From: Earliella scabrosa
Lineage: Eukaryota; Basidiomycota; Agaricomycetes; Polyporales; Polyporaceae
Reading direction: 5' to 3'
Length of the DNA stretch: 64,000 nucleotides
NCBI GenBank assembly: GCA_022605405.1
Contig: JABYQQ010000006.1
Span: 806,001 to 870,000, forward strand
Of this stretch, positions 11,099 through 21,938 are shown piece after piece; the stretch's first letter is position 1; each line of letters starts with the position of its first letter. The translations under genes were made by a program, and so were the position numbers. The notes under the pieces were generated by a model. It had not been told where the DNA came from and ran no database searches. It worked only from the letters and a program-made list of their open reading frames with translations.

Positions 11099-12430
11099 GG
11101 TTCCGGACTGCTTCGCGGTGGCTGGACATGGGACGGAGGGATATAAAGGAATGGGCGGGCTTTATGAAGAGAGAAGGCGTGCAAGGGACTGATCCTCGTG
11201 CGATCGGGATCTTAGCTCGCACTGGCAGACGGGCACTCCGCAAGCGAGCCGCCGGCCCAGTGGCAGCGAAGGCGAAGGCGGCGCAGGGCCCAAACTCTGG
11301 AGCGAACTCGCTGCCAGTCGCGCGAGAGCTGAGCTGAGCAGTCGGCCGAGGCGAGAGCGTCCGCCGGAGAAAGTGCCAGGCTGGCGCGAGCGACGAATGT
11401 ATTTCTCCATATCGCGCGCGGGGCGAGAACAGATAAGTAAAGATGCGACATCTGCGCGACACCTGATTGGCATGGCACGGCTTGGGCCCGCGGGCGGAAG
11501 ACACGCGCCCTGGGACGACCGAAATGACAACACAAGACACTGTCACCACAGTTCGCGACCAGTGCGACTCCGAGTCGGAGTGCCAGCCCAGCACAAGTTG
11601 CCACTCGTGCACCCAGCGCCCGCATCACTCCCTCATGTTCGGCCGCTGCCGATCCCCCTGCCAGTGCCAGTGCACGCTTCCAGATCCCCGGGCGACCACG
11701 TCAAATCCAGGCAGAGGCAATCGAGATCCAGCATGCCCTCACAGACCCATCGTCACCGTGTAAACGGATGTGCCCAGTGGGTCCACCGCGCCATCCCAAC
11801 GCTCCTGCCAGTGCTCGCCAGCCCGGCGCACGAACACGCCAATCGGGCACACTCGTAGCGTTCTCTTCGCATCAGCTCCTCCGCCTCGTGCACCTTTCCA
11901 GACCAGCCGGTTCTCAACAGCGCGGCCCACGTGCCTGGCTATCCCCACTTCCGCGCCAACTCGACAGGGCCTGCAGCGTCTCCCGCTCGCACGACCTTCC
12001 ACCCACCGGCCGCGATGAATCCAGATCCCGAGACAAGGCAGCACCGCGGGTCAGTGCGCAATGCCCATGCGTGAGCCGATAGATTACATTCCAGGAGAAT
12101 GCCACCCTTCCGCACCGGGTGGCGGCAGCGCTCGCACTGGCGTGAGACCCCCGGGTCCGCCAGCGGAGACCAGGTGCGTCTGTACGTGTACTCATCCAGC
12201 GGCTGCCGTCTGACGGAATCCGTGCCAGCGAGAACCTTGCGGCTATTTTCAGCCCTCGCCGATGCCCGCTGAGTACTGGGTACTGAGTGATCGTGCGCCG
12301 TTGGCCAGCTGGGCGGTACGCGTCCGTCCGTCCGTGCGGATGACGCGGCGAGAACGCATCGTATCTTGACCCGCATACGTGATCCATACCCAGGCCGAAG
12401 ACGCAGCCCCCGGGTCCGCAATCGAGCGCC

Positions 12431-12440
12431 GTGCATGCAC
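12431..12440. repeat. 10-bp perfect palindrome gtgcatgcac
   Basis: Perfect palindrome preceded by gcc. Further copies lie at 8189-8198 (in a P450 intron) and 14327-14336. No function can be assigned from sequence. Confidence 0.6.
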
Positions 12441-13126
12441 CGAGGCCAGATGGCATGATGCCCAGCTAGCCGATCCTCCGCGCCCGCTCGCATCCAGCGC
12501 AACCGCATCCAGCGCAAGCGTAGCCATAGAGCATCACACCGTGTGGCACCCGCACCCGGCGTGTGCATGCTGCACCGCAATAGCACCATCGCAGTCACCG
12601 TGACGGACGGTCGCGCACGCGCACGAGCACTAGCACGTCCCCTTCTGGCATGCACCCTGCGAGCCCGCCAGGCGCGTCGAGGGCCACGACGTCGATAATC
12701 CGCCGCTCGCCGTGCTGTCGCCGGGAGGCCCGAAACGCACGGGCCCTCCGAGTCCGTCTTGGCCGTCTCGCGTCCTCACCGTGCCTGCACGCGGAGTCGA
12801 GGACGGATCGCAAACGACGCCTGTCTGAGCACGCTCCCGATGTCGATGTCCATGCATCTCTCCTCCGAACAACCGATCGCGTCGATCGAGGTCGCGCACT
12901 GACATCCGTCGACTTCTGCCATTGCGCGCGGGGCGGTCGGCTTGTCAACTGCCGACACCGATGCTCTTCTGCGCTCCGACTCTTGACAGCGACCCGATCG
13001 CGTTGTTGGTGCGGTGGTGCGATGGGACGAAGGGCCCGCCGCCGGAGCCGCGGAGTCCGTTGTGATTTCCTCCTGGGCTGTCACGGTGGTGACGAGCGCC
13101 TACGTGAACACATATGATGCACTGTG

Positions 13127-13158
13127 CCAGTCAGTCAGCCAGTCAGTCAGTCAGTCAC
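13127..13158. repeat. Tetranucleotide microsatellite (cagt)n
   Basis: About seven imperfect cagt units in the gene-free region. No coding context. Confidence 0.85.
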
Positions 13159-13757
13159 GGTGAGGGATCACCGCCACACCCGCCCTAAATGCCATGTCAG
13201 CTACCATTCACACACTCGGGCTGCGCTGACGTGCACCAGCGCGACGATCCCCAAGCCCAAGGCGGACTCCAAGCACATCACAGCGCACCGGACACTCGAA
13301 GCGACTCGGAGTGGCGGGAGGCTGCGTTGCACGCCGTTTCCGTCATCTTCAGTGGCACCCGGGCCTCGGACTCAGACTCGGAGGGCCTGCAGCTGGCTCG
13401 ACTGCTTGGTGCTTACTGACGGGTGACCAAACGCGTGACGGCATACACCGCGCTGCGCACCTGGGCAGCTGCGCGGACCCGAGCCGCAACCCAGTCTACC
13501 GTCGAACCTCCGTCTCTGCGCTGGACGCTCAGCGCTCAGCTCGCGAGTGGGTGTGTCACCGAGCCGAGCGCACGAATCAGAGCATGCACAATAGCCATTG
13601 AAACAATTGAAAAGCCGCGTTGCCAGTGCCTGCTGCATCCAAATTACCCGATCCTCGGGCCGCCCCGCCTATGTACGGTCGACGTCAAGAGTGCCTTGGG
13701 TTCGCTGGCAATCGAGCAATGACACAACGAGACAGGCTGACGCGCCAAGTTCCCAAC

Positions 13758-13780
13758 CTGAACGTTTGAACGTTTGAACC
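13758..13780. repeat. Short direct repeat of gaacgttt
   Basis: Two and a half tandem units of gaacgttt in the gene-free region. Perhaps chance; no coding context. Confidence 0.6.
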
Positions 13781-14687
13781 TTCGTGGCGCGTAGCAAGTA
13801 CGGACACGGGTGTGTCAGAGCTGTGCCCGCTGCGGGTACGAACGTTCGGGAGCGGTGCGCGCTCCGGGACCCTCCCTTGCGACATCGTGCCCGTGCCCAG
13901 CACTATCGCCAGTGGCGTGTGCGCGCATTCCTGTACCAGCCGCTCGGCCTTCTTCGCTATTCACAGAACGTCAAATTGCATTCGCCGCGGAGCTGCTAGT
14001 GGTCGACCGGTCACGACTCGATCGAGACTCGAAGCCCGACACTCGCGGCACCGCCCTCGGGTGGCAGGGCTAGGTCGCCGCAGGCACCACCTCCTCCCGA
14101 ACGTGCCCACCGCGAACGACCGAGAATGGGCCCTGGGGACGGTCGACGGGTTTGGAAGCACAGGAGCCGCAACGAGCCGTCCACGGACGGCTCGGTTCTC
14201 CTGAGGGTCAGCACAGCGCCGCAATCACGTACCGCGTGCGACGCATCGAAGCTAAACCACCCCGCGCCTCCTGCACCCTTTGCACCCCTGCGCACCCTTC
14301 GGAGTCGCACCCTTCGCGGCCGCTCCGTGCATGCACGATGCCCGGCACCCCAGAAGCCAGATAGAGGGACACAGGGACGGACGCAGGAGCAGCCGTCGAC
14401 CGCACGTCACCGGTGTGAGAGAGCGAGAGAGGGAGGGCGCGGGCGCGTCCGTCGTGGCCGTATTCTGCAGCCTCGGTCAGGTCTAGCATGTTTCATTTGC
14501 AACGGGTCCCATCACGTCATACCAACAGCATCCGGCCACCTCAGTCTCTACCCTTCTCCCCGGCGCAGCCGACGCGTCGACGCGTCGACACGTTCGGTGC
14601 ACCGCCCGCTGCGTCACGTACATACATAGCGCACGACCGGAGACGATGGCGAGAGGCAACATGACACTCACGTTGACAGATCACCGA

Positions 14688-17160
14688 TCATGGTGCGGGG
14701 CACTCGGCAAGCCGACGGTGCCAGTGCCCGAAGGCGGTTAGGATGGAAGCGTAGTGGGAGAGCGCCGCAGCCACGACACAGAAATGGAAGATCTGGTGCG
14801 AGGCAAAGAAATAGTCGAACGTTCCCGGAGAGAAGCGCTCGGGGATGCGGTTCGCGCTAACCCCAGGGACCCCATAGAGTCAATTGACCGTATTCGTGAG
14901 ATAGGAGATATGTTCGGATGGTCGTTGGTGGCAGGCCAGGGTTGGGTACGGCACAGGAAAGGACGGCATGCGTAGGCGCAGGGTACAGGGGCGCGGTGAT
15001 AGAGAAGGGCAGTCGGACAACTCGGTCAGCCTCAACGCGCGCCATCACATCAACATAATGCACTTACTAGAGCAGCGCTCCGGTGATGTAGAAGGCGGCG
15101 GACAGTAGAAGCCACCTGAATCCCATTTCGTAACACAGCGTGTAGAACCCGTGTGTGACCAGCGCATGCAGCGTTGGGATGACGCCGCACAAGCCGAGGA
15201 AGATGAAGACCTTGGTTCGCGCTCCCCGATGCGTCGGTTTGCGGTATTCCGGGTTCAAAACAATATAGGCTGCCCCTGTGGTGGCGAGATATATTAGAAT
15301 GTGTCGTCTAGCATGATACGTTGAAATGAGACATAAAGGCGTTGTGAAGGCGTTCTATGAACGCACGGGCGGTGCGCGCGCTCGTACTCATGTGCATCCG
15401 GCGTACAGATAGAACCGTACTCGAGAACTCACCGAAGCCAACAATACAGATGCATGTGAGATAGAAGGTTTGATAATGAGGTTCACAGAAGAACCCATAG
15501 TACACGCAAGGAAAGAAGGACCCCACGGTTAGGACTGTGGTGAGATGGGCGATGGCGTCAGCGCGTCACGGAGACAGCAACCTATTCAAAAACAGATACC
15601 GACCGACGATACCCGCGTAGTCCAGCGCGTTGCAACGTTCAGCCACCTGTGGTGTCACCATCAGTAATATTCATACAATATCGCTAGACGGACGCACAGG
15701 TTTCGAATGCGCGCTGAAGGTGTGGTAGAATGCGCTCGAGAAGAGGCAGAAAACAGCGGCGCATAGGAACACCGTGAACACCGCCAGGTCCATCCATGTC
15801 GTCGACTCGTAGTGCACAAAGTAGACCGAGGGGAATGTGAAGAGGAGCGCCGCAAACAGCACGGCTCCACCGAGGTGACTGTGAATGTTGACTGACGACA
15901 GGAAGGGTGAATGCAAGATCACATAACGGGTAAATGAACGAGGATCGCACCTGTCTCGTTGTGCAGGTCTATCGGACCCGAGTCGATGCACGGCGTGGAG
16001 TGAGTATGACATAGACGACAGCTAGTCTGCGGCGTAGAACAAGACACGTACATCCAAACACCGACGCCGCACACGCACGCCAACTCGCCGTCGCCCTAAA
16101 ATAATGGGTGACGAAAGATGAAGTCAGCGTCCACCTGACATGCCGAGCGTATCGTGACACATAAAATGAATGTGAGGAACTCTTCTGCACATGGTGATGG
16201 GACGGCGTAGGTAAACGGCCGCGCATCCATGTCTCTACCCGAAGGAGGGTGCGCACGTAGTGCGACTCGAATAGGGTCTTTTGCGGCCACGCGGTGATGA
16301 ATCAAGCGGAGATTGCGAAGGATGCGCACATTGTCGGTATTAATGCTAGCACAATCCACAAGCTCCTCGAGCCTCAATTAACGCAAGACGACAGGGTCGC
16401 AACGGACGAAGTGCGAGTCCCCGTCTAGTTCGGCGTGTGCAACACGCTCGGACAGCTCGTATGCAGGCAAGCACGCTTGAGCGAGTCACCCGACAGAGCC
16501 GATCGCTTTTGCGTTCTAGCGGGGCCGATATATGCGTTTATACTCTCTAGCACGGGAGTCGGCGTCGTAATGCCAAGCGTCTGACCGTGCAGCACGCAGT
16601 CATCGTGCGAAGCCGACGGAAATACGACAGAACACGAGCTCGCGAGGCCACCAGAAGACATGGGCTCCGCGCTGGCGCGGAGCAGAACCATATCACGTCC
16701 CGGGATCCGCACACACGCACCTTCTATACCCGCTCAAGATATATTCGTTGTCCTTCTGCCACTCCGGTATCTCGAGCCATGTCAGGGTCTGGCTACCACG
16801 CGTCGCCCGCCGGGATTTGCTCCCGTCGACTTCTGTGACCGCGATCGTGGGCGGACCGTTCGGGTCGCTGACCTTGTCTGCCTGCGTAAGACATGTACAT
16901 TGTCAGCCACCGTAAATTCATGGGTATATGCGTGCATAACGAAGCAGACGATTCACGAAGGTAAACGCTCCCCCGCATTCCAGGAGACGTTAGGCGACGA
17001 AGAAACAACTGAACATCGCAGCAATTGATGAAGAAGATATGTCGACAGGCTGCGACTTACCAGGTTCCGGGCACGCAAGGTATTTTCGTGGGGCATGCGG
17101 GGGAAGATGGTGGAGAGAGGTCAAGGAGGATGAGAACATCGTGCCCGAGCTCTCGCGCAT
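14688..17160 (-). CDS. PAQR/Izh family seven-transmembrane receptor (adiponectin receptor / haemolysin III type)
   Basis: Model: exons 17061..17160, 16721..16877, 16052..16095, 15951..15968, 15698..15891, 15604..15646, 15433..15534, 15068..15275, 14688..14856; 344 aa, all phases consistent. The family landmarks are clear: VFGYLHNETGVNIHSH before helix 1, SAFYHTFSAHS at the end of helix 2, AERCNALDYAGIVV, and SHQIFHFCVV near the C-terminus. The conserved Ser and His residues are the presumed zinc ligands. Several hydrophobic segments lie between. In yeast, Izh proteins act in zinc and sterol homeostasis. Exon 4 is only 18 nt and intron 2 is 625 bp. The start at 17160 is the least certain part; Met codons at 17190 and 17139 are alternatives. 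Confidence 0.9.
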
Positions 17161-18298
17161 CGCCGTGACTCGTGGCGGTCTCAGAGTCAAAACAGTTGGG
17201 GTTCGGGGAACTCGAACGCGTCAGTCAGCGTCTATGACAGATATCACATGCCGGACCTCGGTCCGAGAGCAATTATGGGGTTGGGGTCTGTGACGTCACC
17301 ACGAGTACCTCCCCAGTCGACACCGATCTTGAACTTGAACTTGAAGCTCAAGTTCGAGATGCATTCCAGTATCAACGTCGCATGCGTGTCGAGAACGCAA
17401 TCTCAGACCTCATGAGGTTGGAGGTCATTGTGGAATTCCGTCGAGGGGGCACGCCAGATACAGGATACAGATTATGTGTGTCATTCGATAGCAGTTGATG
17501 GTGCAGTACACAATCTAGACATAGAGTGCGTATGCTATGCGACGAGACATGCGTAGACAAAGCAAACTGTGACGTGACACAACCGATGCGCGCTATGGAT
17601 AGATGATGGATGATGGTTGGAGAGATAGTAGCCAGGACAGACAGACAGAAGGAAACGGAGAGAGACGACCGATGCCATAGGGGAGAGTGGATGGGGGATG
17701 CTGTATGCAATGATGATGGCGATGAGGCGATGCGGGGTCCGAGAGAGACAGAAGCGAGAGACGGAAGAGTAGACCTTAACGGTGTGAGAAGATATACCAA
17801 AGAACAACAATGCGGGCAATCAACGCCAAATGGGTATGGGGATGGGGGAGGAGATGATGCGAGTTGTGAAGATGAACTATGGACAAGGTGTCAAGATGAG
17901 AATAGATGGAACGCATGGAGTGGGATAGAGATGATGAGAGATGCAGGACAGATAATGATACAAACGCACTATTGCGTTCAAGTGATTCGTAGGTCCGTCA
18001 GACCATGTGTCCTCTCGTGGATAGTGATACGTGCCAGTCGTCGATATGGGGGACGTAGCGTGCGTGAGAGTCGTGCGGAAGAGCCAACCTCGGTGCGACG
18101 ATGGGTGGGGGATATTCAGCTCCGGGAGACCGAGCGATGGGGATAGCTTTGGCGGGTAGACATTGTTTTGCGCACATGAGAGCGATGGCGAGAAAGCTTC
18201 TGATAGCAGGCGGACGTATGTGCAGATTAACTGGAGGTGGCCGTATGATGTCGAGCGAGTAGATGAGATGATGCTACGTGGCAGCATGCGACGTGCGT
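17161..18298. other. Spacer between the PAQR and KEN-box genes
   Basis: No gene seen. It includes the PAQR promoter and probably a long 3' region of the KEN-box gene. The forward frame 17610-18146 is Arg/Asp-rich and looks fortuitous. At about 17330-17358 an aacttg direct repeat runs into an inverted partner and could form a small hairpin. Confidence 0.6.
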
Positions 18299-19145
18299 TC
18301 AGAGGACGACGTCCGAGAAGCGCTCCACGCTGGAGGCCCGGGTAGTAGCGTAGCGCTGGCTTGCCGGCGACGGTGACGAGAACGTAAAAGCGGAGTAAAT
18401 ACGCTTGCGCTCCGGCGTCGAGAAGACGCTGTTCGTAGTGGTGGCCCCAGCTGGGGAAGAGGGCTCGACCTCCTTCAGCGAGGACGGAGGGGGAGTCACG
18501 GGCCTCTCGACCTTGTCATCCGAGACAGCATCCACAGCCGCCTAGCCAGCAGAAGGTTAGCCGACATCTAACATCACGATCAACGACACGTACCTTGTCA
18601 TCGATGTCCTTCGCGGCAGCCTCGACCAGACCCTCGGGCGAGGGTGCCTGCTCGTAAGCCTCGGAAATGTCGGCCAACGGAAGCACAGTGAGATCCTTGC
18701 ACTTCGCATCGATCGCCACCTGGTCGAGAACCTCACGCTCCTCGGCTTCCTCAGCGAGACGGGGAAGGGATGGTTCGCGGCGGGTGCGGGTAGAGCTGGA
18801 ACGTTTAGAGGAGCTGGAACGCTTCGTCTTCTTGTCAGTTGAACGAGACTTCGACGACGGCTTCTTGGTGGGCTTCTCAGCCAAGGGACGAGCCTTCTTC
18901 GTCGGCGATGCGGGCTGCACCTTGGTGGCAAGGGCAGTCTTGCGCTTCTTGCCCAACAAGTGCTCCGAAAGGGCACGCGAGCCGGTCAAGGGATCGACGT
19001 TCTCCTTGTCGGGGGCATAGACGAGGAGCGGACCGGATGGAGGGGGTACAGTGATGGAGGTGGTTTCGGTTTGACCGTCGTTGGTCTGGGCCACCGGGGC
19101 CTCTGGCTCATCTCTGAAGATCGTAAACGCACGGATTGTAGCCAT
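18299..19145 (-). CDS. Small basic protein with a KEN box and CDK-type sites; securin-like candidate
   Basis: Model: exons 18594..19145 and 18541..18299, with a 52-bp intron in phase 0; 264 aa. Start MATIRAFTIFRDEPE. No catalytic domain is seen. Visible features: a KEN box in YAPDKENVDPLTG (about residues 48-60), a Lys/Ser/Arg-rich basic region (about 75-135, with KKARPLAEKPTKK), an acidic helix, then a C-terminal part rich in SP/TP sites (VTPPPSS, FSTPERKR, SSPSPAS). A KEN box is a known APC/C degron and SP/TP with basic residues suits CDK phosphorylation. The order KEN, basic region, acidic tail resembles securin-type regulators. That match is inference; the protein could be another APC/C substrate or an unrelated disordered nuclear protein. 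Confidence 0.8.
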
Positions 19146-20497
19146 TGGTGTGGATGTGACTTCGCGTAATGCTGGCTGGTGAAGAGTCCAAGTCAGGCGT
19201 GCGGGGTGGGCGTGGCGAACGTCGAGGACGACCGATAGCGGATGTGAAGGATAGCTGGGGTGGGAGAGATGAGCTGCGCGTAGCGCAGGTAGCGATGACG
19301 AGAGGGAGAGGGAGGAGAGAGGTGTCTCGTGCAGGTCGAAGTCGACGTTGGAGGCAGGCCTGGAAATGAACATTGCCCGCGTTTTGGGCCTGATTTTGAA
19401 CTCCGCCGCCTCGAGGCCAGACGCGCACGCGAGACAAGCGCCCATACGCGTCGCATCACGAGCGCTTCCTTGTCTTTGGTCCTGCCTTTGTGCACTGACG
19501 GGCACTGACCAACGAACAAATGCGAGCAAAGGCCCTCCCCTTCTCTTCCTCAACACCTTGCATTGCTGCTTTTTCAACCACATTTACGCAGTAAAAATTG
19601 TTCAGAGACGCATGGACAATATCCTTGGCCGCCAGGTACGCGCTTTTATCATAGCATCTACCGCAGATCAGCCGCGGGCAGGTCCGGTCGGGTCGGCGTC
19701 GGGTTTTCGACCCAACGTCAAAGAATACGTTATATGTGATCGACCACTGATTGGTACTGACTAGCTGCGTACATCCCTGCAAATGCATTGCAGCAGAATT
19801 GCTCGCAAAGCTTTGGCAGCGTAGACATGTGGGGTATTCTTGATTTCTGAGGCTTCACCCTTGTTTTTGTTCCGCGGTCGTGGTCTTTCACCGACACTTC
19901 CCCATAGATGAACGCTTTAGCTGTGCATTAAGCTCAATACTGGAGGTGTCAAACCAACACCTGGTACCGTTGCCCATTTTATAGTACAAGGTGCATCTGT
20001 CGACTGTTCTACCACTTTCAGTTGTACACGATCATTGACGAGTCAACATCTCATCCTATGCAGCGACAGCACCAATTTTTTGCTATGAACGGTGCTGTAA
20101 CAGTTTCTCGCTCGCTGTCACAAGTACTGTTCAGCGACTGGCAGGTAAGTGGTTATCTGGTTCTACTAGTCTCGCCATGAGTCTAGCTCGACAGGACAAG
20201 CACCCTTTTGCATTACTTTCTTTGCGACGCTTTTGGATTATTCTCTCTTTAGATCTGTGTATACCCGCATCGTTGCATGGTACTTGAGCCAGAAGGCGGC
20301 AGCGTTTGCTTGGAGTCGAACTTGGACACCTTCCTTTTCCGGCCAGGAAGTGCAGTCGCCGCTTCAATTTAGGCGCCACGAGGCTCGCCAACGCGCTTTC
20401 GTCGCTCACCACCACTTCTTCCGCCTCCACCATCGCCTCCTCCACTCTGCTCGTTGCTCCTGCCTTTTCCCTAGTCTCTGCCTTGAAATTGCGGAAA
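19146..20497. other. Bidirectional intergenic region (KEN-box gene / YRA1)
   Basis: No gene seen. The two flanking genes diverge, so both promoters lie here. The open frame continues upstream of 19145 but shows no conserved character. Confidence 0.6.
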
Positions 20498-21592
20498 ATG
20501 GCTCCTACTACTGTGACTCGTGCCAAGAAGCCCTATGCTGTAAGCCTCCGTCCTGTCCTTCGACCCTCGTCGTGTCGATGCTAACGCGCACCATAGCGAC
20601 CTGCCCCGCGCCCACAAGGCGCTGAAGGACAATGGCTTCATGACAAGGCCCCGGGTGTGCCCCGTGCCGTTCAGAACACGGACCCAAGGGCGGCAAACGG
20701 CGTCACAAATACAAAGATTATCGTCTCAAACTTGCACTATGAAGTGACTCCCAAAGACCTGAGTGTACGTGTCCATCATCTTGTCGTCTTTCTATCCCCC
20801 CAAAATCCCGCAAAACCTCGTACGTGTCATTGACTCGTGCATCTCCAGCAAATCTTTGGACAGATTGGCACGCTTGTCCGTGAGCCACAGATCAGGGTAC
20901 GAAGCTCCGCATGCACGCAATCCACCTGAGAGACGAGACACCAATCCGACTATTTTCGCTCCACTTTCATATGTTCGGCTGGCGCCCACCAACATCAACC
21001 TCGAACAGTACGACCGCAGTGGCCGCTCCTCCGGTGTCGCCGTCATCACGTTCGAGACTCCCGCGGAGGCAACGCGGGCGAAGAAGCAATTTGATGGCAT
21101 ACTCTGCAAAAGTAACATTTCCTCCCGCCCCGGTCTCCTGCTCCTTGTCGCTGGGTCCTGATGGGGTCACCACTGTCCAGACCAGCCCATGTCGATTGCA
21201 TACGACACAACCCCTCCGCCGATTAGGGCAGCCCGTCGAAGCGCGAGCGCACCCTCGCTCATCAACCGCATTGAGAAGCCACCACTCCTCGACCGCCTGA
21301 GCAAGCAGGAATCCAGGTCACAGCAGGCTGCACCTTCTTCGTAAGTCTGACACCTGGTTGTCCGATATACTCGCGCTTACCCATGAATGACAGACAAGGA
21401 GGCATCGGTCCTGTACGTACGAAGGCCCCACGCGGCGGTGCTCCGGGCGCACGTCCCGCAAGGCGGGCTGCACCGCCGAAGCCGAAGACTGCCGAGGAGC
21501 TCGACAAGGAGCTCGACGCGTTCATGAAGGACGACATCATCACGCCGCCCTCAGCGGCTGTTGCTGCGCAAGGCGACGTCGAGATGGCTTGA
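20498..21592 (+). CDS. YRA1: mRNA export adaptor, ALYREF/Yra1 family
   Basis: Model: exons 20498..20539, 20597..20764, 20849..20896, 21009..21111, 21182..21341, 21394..21592; 239 aa, all phases fit. One RRM occupies about residues 50-120: RNP2-like KIIVSNLHYEV and RNP1-like SSGVAVITFETP, ending QPMSIAYD. An Arg/Pro-rich N-terminus precedes it; an Arg/Gly/Ala region (APRGGAPGARPARRAAPPKP) and the C-terminal box ELDKELDAFMKDD follow. That box is the conserved helicase-binding motif of the family. The known role is to bind mRNA and the Sub2/UAP56 helicase within TREX and load the export receptor in the nucleus. The first coding exon is only 42 nt, so its start is slightly less sure than the rest. 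Confidence 0.93.
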
Positions 21593-21938
21593 GGGACGGG
21601 GACGAGGGTTTAATACTGCGATTCCTTCCCTCTCGGACATGGGCTGGTGTGTGATCGTATTGTACATATCGTCTGTATGCTTCTCCAATGCCGTCATGGC
21701 TTGGTTGTAACTCTGCTCAGATAATCCAGACGTGTGCGTCTCCGCCTCTATTACAGGAACGTCTCGTTCTGCATGTGATGCTGGACAAACAGGATGCAGG
21801 GACTGCTTTGAGACTTCACGGCGGAGCTTCATACGTTCTGTGCTTCATACCATCAGCGACGTAGAAGTATCGCAGCCCGGGCCAATCTGGTAACTCACGA
21901 CGTCGTCCGACTCCGTTTACGTTGTGTCTGACCCAGAT
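21593..21938. other. Convergent 3' spacer
   Basis: No gene seen. It lies between two convergent genes and should hold both polyadenylation regions. Confidence 0.6.

Larger units (their letters stand above)
11099..14687. other. Gene-free 3.6 kb upstream of P450 gene 1
   Basis: GC-rich sequence with only shadow-like open frames on both strands: Arg/Ala/Pro-rich, without recognisable domains or phase-consistent exon chains. It should contain the P450 promoter next to 11098. Short simple repeats and two copies of a 10-bp palindrome lie in it. I see no transposon protein, tRNA or rRNA. Confidence 0.6.

Noticed and set aside
11914..12655. Minus-strand frames of 180-238 codons
   Set aside because: Arg/Ala/Cys-rich translations typical of random GC-rich DNA, overlapping each other in several frames, without splice-consistent extensions.
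17610..18146. Forward 178-codon frame downstream of the KEN-box gene
   Set aside because: Low-complexity Arg/Asp/Glu composition opposite a pyrimidine-rich 3' region.
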